Notes under the pieces: generated by a model
What the model was told of the DNA's origin: nothing
The model's database searches: none
Seen by the model: only the letters and a program-made list of their open reading frames with translations
Shown: positions 1 through 5,178 of the stretch, in pieces
Layout: each line of letters begins with the position of its first letter
How positions within the stretch are numbered: the first letter of the stretch is position 1
Translations under genes and position numbers: made by a program
Origin: Bacteroidales bacterium
Lineage (GTDB): Bacteria; Bacteroidota; Bacteroidia; Bacteroidales; UBA4181
Assembly: GCA_028700615.1 (NCBI GenBank)
Contig: JAQVSH010000103.1
Location: 1-6,720 of the forward strand
Direction of reading: 5' to 3'
DNA: 6,720 bases

Positions 1-210
1 ATTCCGGAGGTGTTCCGTAACAAATACTCCCTTACGAAAGAGGAGGATCTGGAGACGGTAGCCACACAAATCGAAGCCGATTACGCAGTACTAAAACAGG
101 ATCTTGCCCGTACGGGAGAATTCTCCGGACCGCCGGCCAGCGGGACAGGGCTGAACTCTACGGATGATTTTGTTGAGCAGTTGCACGCAATGGGCGAAAG
201 TAAAAAGTAA
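1..210 (+). CDS. C-terminal end of an upstream phage head gene (partial; portal or scaffold/protease candidate)
   Basis: The frame is open from the first base of the window to a TAA at 208-210, giving 69 residues. It reads IPEVFRNKYSLTKEED at the start and ends LHAMGESKK. A GTG at position 10 could act as a start, but a GGAG directly abuts it with no spacing, and the frame continues upstream. I therefore read this as the tail end of a longer gene cut by the window. The segment is charged and mostly helical in character, with a Pro/Gly/Ser-rich stretch (GPPASGTG) in the middle. A gene directly before a decoration protein and the capsid gene is usually a portal, a head maturation protease or a scaffold. 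The opening residues are loosely reminiscent of the end of Mu-type portal proteins, but too little is present to assign a family. Confidence 0.6.
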   Translation: MPEVFRNKYSLTKEEDLETVATQIEADYAVLKQDLARTGEFSGPPASGTGLNSTDDFVEQLHAMGESKK

Positions 211-233
211 TACTAACCAAAAAAAAGAAAGCT

Positions 234-812
234 ATGTATTTCGAAGAAAAGACACCTACCGAATCAAAAGAGGGTGTTTGGAACGAGAAGACCTGTATAC
301 GCAGGATAGCCGGTTGGAACATCTATACCGGTAACCTCGGCTCCATGAAATGGCTTCCCAAAGGCGCTGTGATGGCCATTATGGCCGTTAACGGATTCTT
401 ACAGGCGGTGCTTGTAAAATCCGGCGTTGTTCATGCCACGTTAAGCAGCGGCACATCGCTGAAAGTCAAAAAGGGCCACAGTTTTATCGTTGGCGATAAG
501 ATTGGCGGGACCAACACCATCACAGACATAACCCCTGGGGCCGATGGCGATGAGTACGACACCTTCACCATTTCCAGCGCATCATTTACCGCTGGCGATG
601 TTATCCTTTCGATCACCGAAAACAACGACCAGTCGGTTGATGTATTTGAGGGAGTTTCCAAAATCGGGCTGAACTATGCCCCGGTTGAGATCAAAGGAAC
701 GCCCACCTGTGTGATTACCCTGCAGGCATATGAGATCAAAGAAGCGACGCTTCCCTGGCCTGTCAATGCAGCGATCAAGAAAGCGCTCACCACCCGTCAC
801 GATTTTATTTAG
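234..812 (+). CDS. putative capsid decoration / head fiber protein
   Basis: This 192-aa protein lies 23 nt after the preceding gene and 12 nt before the capsid gene, a usual place for a head decoration or head fiber protein. An N-terminal segment rich in Trp and basic residues (about 1-40) is followed by LPKGAVMA (41-48), then a beta-rich middle with KVKKGHSFIVGD (77-88). The Lys-Gly-His-x-Phe-x-Val-Gly-Asp pattern is one I associate with beta-barrel decoration proteins and with proteins labelled head fiber in Bacteroides phages. The rest is Thr/Ser/Gly-rich beta sequence up to about residue 140. The C-terminal part (about 150-192) ends in a probable helix, ALPWP-like then VNAAIKKAL. No signal peptide or membrane segment is visible. 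The ATG at 234 has an A-rich leader without a strong Shine-Dalgarno sequence. The role is inferred from position and pattern; a structural head protein of another kind is possible. Confidence 0.6.
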   Translation: MYFEEKTPTESKEGVWNEKTCIRRIAGWNIYTGNLGSMKWLPKGAVMAIMAVNGFLQAVLVKSGVVHATLSSGTSLKVKKGHSFIVGDKIGGTNTITDITPGADGDEYDTFTISSASFTAGDVILSITENNDQSVDVFEGVSKIGLNYAPVEIKGTPTCVITLQAYEIKEATLPWPVNAAIKKALTTRHDFI

Positions 813-817
813 GAGGA
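811..817 (+). promoter_or_regulatory. strong Shine-Dalgarno for the major capsid gene
   Basis: AGGAGGA lies 7 to 8 nt before the ATG at 825 and begins inside the TAG stop of the upstream gene. It is a near-perfect anti-Shine-Dalgarno match and the only strong one seen before any gene in this window. It fits high translation of the capsid protein. Confidence 0.75.
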
Positions 818-824
818 AGAGACA

Positions 825-2261
825 ATGCCGAATTCAATTATTCAAAAATTATTGGAACCTAAAGCGTTTGACGCTTTTATCCAGGAGAACATGAAGATCT
901 CCACCTATAAAGCCGACTGGAAAGGGGAGATGAGCGTGGAGTACGAACCGAGCAAAGCCTATCAGGCTGTCTTGGCAGAATATGCCGCCGCCATGGTAGG
1001 GTCTGTTATTGACAAAAACGCCGAGAAACCGACTCACCAGATGCCCACAGCCAGGGAACTGGTTGGCGCCATTGCCCGTATGGGTGACGAGTGGCAGATG
1101 GATAATGACCGTCTGGACCGTTTTTATTACCTGGAAGGCAGATACCGCAGCCGGGTTGTAAACTTCTCTGACGAACAGAAAAAGGCAGAATTTGCCAAGC
1201 TGATCAAGTTCCTGTTTGATCCTTTTGAAAAGGCTGTCATAGCGCCTCATAAGCGTATTGACATGCTTTATTTTGAAGGGCTGTTCAACGGAACGCAAAC
1301 CGTAAATGCCAACAACAATAAAGCCTCTGACGTTGCCTACAGCTACGAATTTGGCGTACAGAGAATCAAGACACAGTTTGGTCAATGGAGCAATCCGTAT
1401 GCCCGTCCCGTGGACGATTTCCAGTACGTTGTTGATCTGGCAGCCGCCAAGGGTAAGAGCGTTCTGAAGGTGAGAATGAGCAAAAAGACCTTCCGGCAAT
1501 TGGCCACGACCAATCAGCTGAAGGACCATTTTGTCGTTAAGCTCAACGGCATTGACGTGTCCAAGTCCGATGTGGGCCTTAACCACGTGAACACGTACCT
1601 GCAGGACAAGCTGCTTCCTACCATTGAGATCGAACCCGATCGTTTTATTACCCTGGCTGACGGATCTTCCGTCAACCTGACCAAAGACGACCGTGTCGTA
1701 TTCATGTGCGCTACCCGGGTAGCTATACTGAAGGCCGCCGATCCGCTGGAGATGGTGGATCCTCTGCCCAATAAGGTTTACTCGACCTATGACGACAACC
1801 TGGTAGGCATGTGGCGTGATTCCAGGGGCCGGTTCATTGATTACGAAATGTGGGGCACTCCCGTGTTCACCGGCCGGAACGAATACTTCATCCTGAAGAC
1901 CGATGAGGTGGAATCCACATTTGTTCCTCCCGTAGATCCCAATGCTACCCCCAGGATTCTTCCTTTCAAGACCGCCGAGTCCTTTGAATGTAATGAAGGT
2001 GCTTCCGATACGGAAGTGATATCCTTCTCCACACAGGGTCTTACCGGTAAGGTGAAGGCCGTATTGAGCGGAGCCAACAAAGCGCTCTTTACCCTGGGAG
2101 ATATTGAGATGGGCGTTGGTGGCGGAAGCATCGAAGTGACCTACACTCCGGGAGCTACTGCCGGTGATGCGACCCATGCTGCGAAGCTGACCCTGTCGGC
2201 TCAGAATGTAACCCCCGGCGTGGAAATTACCCTTAACGGAACCTCTCACGATGTAGCCTGA
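825..2261 (+). CDS. major capsid protein with C-terminal Ig-like domain
   Basis: This 478-aa protein should form the icosahedral shell (HK97 fold expected). It is the largest complete gene here, sits between the decoration and neck genes, and has the strongest ribosome binding site. Residues 1 to about 360 look like a capsid protein. They include a helical N-terminal region, MGDEWQMDNDRLDRFYYLEG near residue 86, and a late segment ADPLEMVDPLPNKVYSTYDD from about 305 with a downstream TGRNEYFILK at 349-358. The late segment resembles the end of the E-type/HK97-like capsid families. A Pro-rich linker (VPPVDPNATP, 367-376) then leads to about 100 further residues (379-478) with alternating beta strands, including GLTGKVKAVLSG, EVTYTPG and AKLTLSAQ, ending in ITLNGTS. 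That is the pattern of a bacterial Ig-like or HYDIN/SPD-2-type beta sandwich, so this part is probably displayed on the outer surface. No separate scaffold-like N-terminal propeptide is obvious. The TGA stop overlaps the next ATG by one base. Confidence 0.85.
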   Translation: MPNSIIQKLLEPKAFDAFIQENMKISTYKADWKGEMSVEYEPSKAYQAVLAEYAAAMVGSVIDKNAEKPTHQMPTARELVGAIARMGDEWQMDNDRLDRFYYLEGRYRSRVVNFSDEQKKAEFAKLIKFLFDPFEKAVIAPHKRIDMLYFEGLFNGTQTVNANNNKASDVAYSYEFGVQRIKTQFGQWSNPYARPVDDFQYVVDLAAAKGKSVLKVRMSKKTFRQLATTNQLKDHFVVKLNGIDVSKSDVGLNHVNTYLQDKLLPTIEIEPDRFITLADGSSVNLTKDDRVVFMCATRVAILKAADPLEMVDPLPNKVYSTYDDNLVGMWRDSRGRFIDYEMWGTPVFTGRNEYFILKTDEVESTFVPPVDPNATPRILPFKTAESFECNEGASDTEVISFSTQGLTGKVKAVLSGANKALFTLGDIEMGVGGGSIEVTYTPGATAGDATHAAKLTLSAQNVTPGVEITLNGTSHDVA

Positions 2262-2608
2262 TGAAAACGAACTTCGATAGAGTAAAAGCGGAAGTAGGCG
2301 CCTATGAAGTGAGCCGGAATGCTGTTGAAAGTGCCATTGAGAAAGTTGCGGAGCGTTATGCGCTCCCATCTTTCCTGGCCGATTCGGAGTATGTTCCCGG
2401 AACACTGAAGTATGTTGCCATAGCCGCTATATACGTACTCAACGGAGTAAGGGGCTATAAAAGCGTAAGAGAAGGTGACGTTTCAAAGGAGTGGAACGAC
2501 CAGGAAATTGACGGGAGAATAAGAGTGATCTGCCAGGAGAACGGCTTATCTCCCGATCGGTTTCTTACGGAAAAGAACACGGTCAATAACCTTACAAACA
2601 GGTGGTAA
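2261..2608 (+). CDS. putative head-tail connector / adaptor protein
   Basis: This 115-aa protein starts at an ATG overlapping the capsid stop by one base (TGATG), so translation is probably coupled. It is mostly helical by appearance, with a central hydrophobic stretch (YVAIAAIYVLNGVRGY, about 51-66) and a charged C-terminal third (EGDVSKEWNDQEID, then GRIRVICQENGL). The first small gene after a capsid gene usually encodes the adaptor ring under the portal (HK97 gp6 / SPP1 gp15 class), and the size and helical character agree. I see no family-defining motif, so the assignment rests on gene order. Confidence 0.5.
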   Translation: MKTNFDRVKAEVGAYEVSRNAVESAIEKVAERYALPSFLADSEYVPGTLKYVAIAAIYVLNGVRGYKSVREGDVSKEWNDQEIDGRIRVICQENGLSPDRFLTEKNTVNNLTNRW

Positions 2609-2925
2609 TGGAAATTGAGAACGGCATATTGACACCAATGGTAATAACTCCGGCCGGAAGAGATGAAAAAGGCTACATGGTCCCTGCTTCCTCCGCTCCC
2701 GGAGCTCCTGTACACTGTAACATCAAAACGGTAAAGATGAACAACGTGGGCAAGCAGGACGGGAACTTCTTTAAGATAGCCTCTTATGAGGTTCTTATTG
2801 ATCTGATCCCTTTCAGCGCCACCCGTGTGAAGCTTGCGTATGATGACGGGCAGGACCTGGGCGAATTTGCTGTGATCAGTACCATACCGATGCGAAGTGT
2901 AAACCTTTTGAAGATCCTTGTGTAA
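2608..2925 (+). CDS. putative head closure (stopper) protein
   Basis: I chose the ATG at 2608, whose first base is the last base of the previous TAA (TAATG); this gives 105 aa. A GTG at 2602 is in frame but less likely. The protein has a loop-rich, Pro/Ala-rich N-terminal half and a C-terminal beta half. The latter reads FKIASYEVLIDLIPF, then TRVKLAYDDGQDLGEFAVIS, and ends in VNLLKILV. A small beta-barrel that ends in strands like these is typical of SPP1 gp16 / HK97 gp7-like stoppers, which sit below the adaptor and close the packaged head. The position, second after the capsid gene, agrees. The family call is inferred from order and beta character and was not confirmed by a motif. Confidence 0.5.
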   Translation: MEIENGILTPMVITPAGRDEKGYMVPASSAPGAPVHCNIKTVKMNNVGKQDGNFFKIASYEVLIDLIPFSATRVKLAYDDGQDLGEFAVISTIPMRSVNLLKILV

Positions 2926-3371
2926 TGGCGAATATTTCCATCAAACTCAAGACCCCCAAGCAGGTGATTGATGCATCAATGCTTTACGGGGCCCGGAAAA
3001 TCAGGGAAAGGATCCTTGTCCTTTTCGATTATGCCGGTACCGAAGGTGTGAATGCAGCACGTCTGAACGGATCGTATATCGACGATACCGGCAACCTTAG
3101 GAGTTCTGTGGGTTATGCCATAGTGGAAGATGGAAAGCTTATTAAAACAGGGGAATTCACACAGGTAAAGGATGGGGCGGAAGGTGTAGAGCAGGGCCAG
3201 AAACTGGCCGAGCAGATTGCTGCCGAATTTCCGAAAGGAATAACGGTGGTGCTTCTTGCCGGGATGCCATACGCCAGCGCTCTTTCTAAACGTGGGTACG
3301 ATGTTATTGACAGTGGAATACTCAAAACGAGGCGCCTGTTGCCGGAACTGATGAAACCCTTTAAAAACTAA
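2925..3371 (+). CDS. HK97 gp10-like neck / tail completion protein
   Basis: This 148-aa protein begins at an ATG overlapping the previous TAA by one base. Residues 51-64 read YIDDTGNLRSSVGY, the usual 'DDTGNLRSS' signature I associate with gp10-like phage morphogenesis proteins. The C-terminal part has LLAGMPYASAL followed by KRGYDVIDS (about 110-130), matching the 'AGM.YA....KGYDV' pattern seen in Bacteroidetes members of the family. The middle (about 70-105) is charged, with a run of Glu/Gln/Lys. Proteins of this class help complete or join the tail to the head. The place, third in the neck cluster and just before the tail terminator, agrees. This is the most secure of the four neck calls. 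Confidence 0.75.
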   Translation: MANISIKLKTPKQVIDASMLYGARKIRERILVLFDYAGTEGVNAARLNGSYIDDTGNLRSSVGYAIVEDGKLIKTGEFTQVKDGAEGVEQGQKLAEQIAAEFPKGITVVLLAGMPYASALSKRGYDVIDSGILKTRRLLPELMKPFKN

Positions 3372-3374
3372 CCT

Positions 3375-3800
3375 ATGTCAAGAACAGGACAGGAAATAGA
3401 AAAGGATGTGTTTGACATCATCGCCAACAGTTCACTTAAAAACAAGGTGAATGGAGTCGTATGTATGGAAGACGAACGTCCAAAGGATTCTGACCTGGAA
3501 GATATTGAAGTAAAGTTCGTTTCCGGCCTTCCAGGTGTGATTGAAACCGGAAGTGTTGTTGTTTTTATATATGTCAAAGATGTTGACACATATGGAGATG
3601 GCACGCTTCGACAGGACAAACCCAGGTTAAAACAACTGGCAAGGTATGCCGAAGACTGGGTTAAGGATATCAGCGGCAGAAGTGTGGAGATAGGCTATAA
3701 GTTCGAAAAGTTATTTGCCCTAAACACACAGAAGGCACCTGACATTCATCAGCATTTTATTTCAATCCGATTGCATTACAAAGCAGTGGAGAAAGATTAA
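3375..3800 (+). CDS. putative tail terminator protein
   Basis: This 141-aa protein starts 3 nt after the preceding stop. An N-terminal helix (EKDVFDIIANS) is followed by DERPKDSDLEDIEVKFVSG (34-52) and a hydrophobic strand VVVFIYVKDVD (61-71). A helix KQLARYAEDWVKDIS (86-100) follows, and the end reads HQHFISIRLHYKA (125-137). This alternation of strands and helices and the final strand fit the small alpha/beta tail terminators (lambda gpU / SPP1 gp17 type) that cap the tube at the head-proximal end. The slot directly before the tail tube gene supports it. I do not see a diagnostic motif, so other tail completion roles remain possible. Confidence 0.6.
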   Translation: MSRTGQEIEKDVFDIIANSSLKNKVNGVVCMEDERPKDSDLEDIEVKFVSGLPGVIETGSVVVFIYVKDVDTYGDGTLRQDKPRLKQLARYAEDWVKDISGRSVEIGYKFEKLFALNTQKAPDIHQHFISIRLHYKAVEKD

Positions 3801-3820
3801 CCAATAAAATATGTTTGATT

Positions 3821-4327
3821 ATGGCTATGACATGGGGGAAACCCAAAATATCCATGGGAGACACGGGGGTAAACGACGCTTTTGCAGCCACCCTGACTCC
3901 CTTCACTTTCACAATTGCGGAAGACTCAACCGCATACAGCAAGAACGCCGGTTCAGCCAAAGAAAAGTACGGAGAAGGGCATGAGCTGGTAGGAAGAAAA
4001 CCCGTCAAAGGGACACGGATCCTGAAATTCACGGCAATCATCCAGACCCTTGCCGAAATGGCTCAGCTGAATCTTGGGACGGTAGCGACCAAGAAGTTAC
4101 CCGTATTCACCGATCTCATGTCCGGGTATAAATCCATCCAGGTGGATCCGGAAGAAGTCGGCATGCTGGGGTTGCAGATCCCGAAGTGTTCCGTTGAATG
4201 TTCCGATACTTACACAGGTGCCGACGGTATCTGTGTGGATGTGGAATGCTATGAGCTTACTCCTTCCGATCCGGCGGTAGCTTCTCATACATGGTATGAA
4301 AGGGAAGCCGCTCCGTCCGGTGAATAA
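3821..4327 (+). CDS. putative major tail (tube) protein
   Basis: I chose the ATG at 3821 (168 aa, MAMTWGKPKIS). An in-frame TTG at 3815 and a second ATG at 3827 are alternatives, and no Shine-Dalgarno sequence decides between them. The protein is beta-rich and Thr/Ser/Gly-rich, with charged turns; FAATLTPFTFTIAED (about 19-33) and GTRILKFTAIIQTLAEMAQL are typical stretches. The second half contains MLGLQIPKCSVECSDTYTG and CVDVECYEL, giving several Cys residues (C at KC, EC, IC, EC). Tail tube proteins assemble into stacked hexameric rings around the tape measure. The place between the terminator and the chaperone pair, followed by a strong hairpin, fits the highly expressed tube gene. Family identity is inferred from order and beta character. 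No added C-terminal Ig domain is seen here, unlike the capsid protein. Confidence 0.65.
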   Translation: MAMTWGKPKISMGDTGVNDAFAATLTPFTFTIAEDSTAYSKNAGSAKEKYGEGHELVGRKPVKGTRILKFTAIIQTLAEMAQLNLGTVATKKLPVFTDLMSGYKSIQVDPEEVGMLGLQIPKCSVECSDTYTGADGICVDVECYELTPSDPAVASHTWYEREAAPSGE

Positions 4328-4340
4328 TTTTCATTTGATG

Positions 4341-4371
4341 TAAGGGGGCGGGAATTATGCCCGCCCCCTTA
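4341..4371 (+). terminator. GC-rich hairpin after the tail tube gene
   Basis: A perfect 12-bp inverted repeat, TAAGGGGGCGGG and CCCGCCCCCTTA, flanks a 7-nt loop (AATTATG). It lies 14 nt after the tube gene stop and 16 nt before the next ATG. The stem is very stable, but no clear T run follows (the next bases are ACTTCTACTTA). It may therefore be a partial terminator that lowers downstream expression, or a 3' stabilising or processing hairpin, instead of a full stop to transcription. Confidence 0.75.
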
Positions 4372-4387
4372 ACTTCTACTTACCACT

Positions 4388-4939
4388 ATGAAGAAACAGA
4401 AGCAAGACGATAACACGGGGCAAATACTGGCCTCAATAGCCCTGACACAGGAGCCACGGGAGATTATCACCTACCGGGAGGTCAGAAGGTGGCAAAGGAA
4501 GTACAAACACTTCCCTTTTCCGGGTAAGATTGGTAAAGAGAGGATCCCTGTGAAATGGACCATCTACCCGCCTACCATGGGAAAGCAGGAATACCTGGAG
4601 AGAACCTTCCTGGAACTGGGAATTGACTTTGACAAGCTCCATGGAACGAAGCACGTTGAGGAGGAAATCATGAGGGTAACGGCCGAAAAGACGGGGTTAT
4701 GTGCCCGGTTGATGGCCCTGGCCACTCTGAACACAGAAAAAGAACTGAAGGATAAGAACCTAATAGAGAAACGGACAGAACTGTTTAAATGGAATTGTAC
4801 GCAGAATGAATTTGTCACAGCGCTCCTGACAGTATATTCCCTAGTGGATCGCCTGTCTTTTTTAGTACTTATGCGATTGATGCAGACAATGCAATTAAAC
4901 GCACCCTCTCGAAAAGAGACGACAAGACGCATAAGTTAG
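4388..4939 (+). CDS. tail assembly chaperone, short (G-like) product
   Basis: This 183-aa product ends at TAG 4937-4939. Its position between tube and tape measure genes is where lambda gpG-type chaperones sit. They bind the tape measure and help tube protein polymerise, and are not normally part of the finished tail. The N-terminal part is basic and polar (MKKQKQDDNTGQ), and residues 50-62 read KERIPVKWTIYPP. The middle (about 68-150) is helical and charged, including TKHVEEEIMRVTAEKTGLCARL. The last 24 residues, after codon 159, are read only in the unshifted frame. They look less protein-like (Met- and Arg-rich, ending ETTRRIS) than the -1 frame over the same bases. This is one of two products of the gene; see the GT-like entry. 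The start is ATG 4388, without a Shine-Dalgarno sequence, 16 nt after the hairpin. Confidence 0.75.
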   Translation: MKKQKQDDNTGQILASIALTQEPREIITYREVRRWQRKYKHFPFPGKIGKERIPVKWTIYPPTMGKQEYLERTFLELGIDFDKLHGTKHVEEEIMRVTAEKTGLCARLMALATLNTEKELKDKNLIEKRTELFKWNCTQNEFVTALLTVYSLVDRLSFLVLMRLMQTMQLNAPSRKETTRRIS

Positions 4940-5178
4940 TCGGAGGTAATTCTCCTTGGGGCGCCCTGCTGGATCTGGCCTGTTCCCGTTACGGATGGAC
5001 CTATCATTACGTGATGTGGGAAATTTCTCTGGTGAATTTGCAGATGATGCTGGCCGACCAGATCGCTGTTCTCTACATGGACAACAGCAAAAACAATAAG
5101 GACAAAATGTCCGATGACGGGATTGAATTGAAGGCCGAGAAGGCAACCATAGCCCAGGCAAGGGCGCAATATGATTGA
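4388..5178 (+). CDS. tail assembly chaperone, long GT-like frameshift product
   Basis: A -1 shift on the heptamer at 4858-4864 joins residues 1-159 of the short product to 104 further codons (from AGT at 4864) ending in TGA at 5176-5178, for 263 aa in total. The added part begins STYAIDADN and contains GNSPWGALLDLAC. It also has a Tyr/Trp-rich helical stretch YGWTYHYVMWEIS (about fusion residues 202-214) and LQMMLADQI, and ends in a charged helix AEKATIAQARAQYD. The -1 frame is open from 4810, just after a TGA at 4807-4809. It has no ATG or GTG before GTG 5011, so it cannot easily be translated on its own. Lambda gpGT is made the same way, with the T part linking the chaperone to tube protein. 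The long product should be the minor one. A natural or sequencing indel in the T run is the alternative. Confidence 0.75.
4858..4864 (+). promoter_or_regulatory. -1 programmed frameshift slippery site TTTTTTA
   Basis: The bases T TTT TTA fall in the zero-frame phase NNX XXY YYZ (codons TCT TTT TTA). They form the canonical X XXY YYZ heptamer with X and Y both T and Z = A, the same heptamer as in HIV-1 gag-pol. It lies in the stretch where the zero frame and the -1 frame overlap (4810-4939). Both tRNAs keep full or near-full pairing after slipping back one base, and the -1 frame then stays open for 104 codons. Confidence 0.8.
4867..4936 (+). promoter_or_regulatory. candidate frameshift-stimulating stem
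   Basis: ACTTATGCG at 4867-4875 is exactly complementary to CGCATAAGT at 4928-4936, a 9-bp stem enclosing 52 nt. The enclosed part holds a smaller hairpin, CTCT (4906-4909) with AGAG (4915-4918). The stem starts 2 nt after the slippery heptamer and ends directly before the zero-frame TAG. A spacer of 5-9 nt is more usual, so the lower pairs may be open when the ribosome is on the site. Confidence 0.55.

Noticed and set aside
10..12. GTG as the true start of the first gene
   Set aside because: The frame is open to the window edge, and the GGAG directly touches the GTG with no spacing, so a continuing upstream gene is more likely.
849..2405. Very long open frame (518 codons) on the minus strand opposite the capsid gene
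   Set aside because: It is fully antisense to a convincing capsid gene and its translation is rich in His, Gly, Arg and Val without domain character. It arises because the capsid gene rarely uses codons that would give stops on the opposite strand.
3810..3817. TATGTTTG, an exact match to the Bacteroides -7 promoter element TAnnTTTG, before the tail tube gene
   Set aside because: There is no TTTG-type -33 element at the right distance, and transcription would start at or inside the ATG at 3821. The match is probably chance in AT-rich sequence.
3811..3987. ATG at 3811 opening another frame over the start of the tube gene
   Set aside because: The frame ends after about 58 codons and gives a His/Arg-rich product, while the frame starting at 3821 yields the complete beta-rich protein.
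5014..5178. Independent small gene starting at ATG 5014 or GTG 5011
   Set aside because: It would remove the first half of the domain, including the GNSPWGALLDL segment, and no ribosome binding site is near. The frameshift explains the whole open frame.
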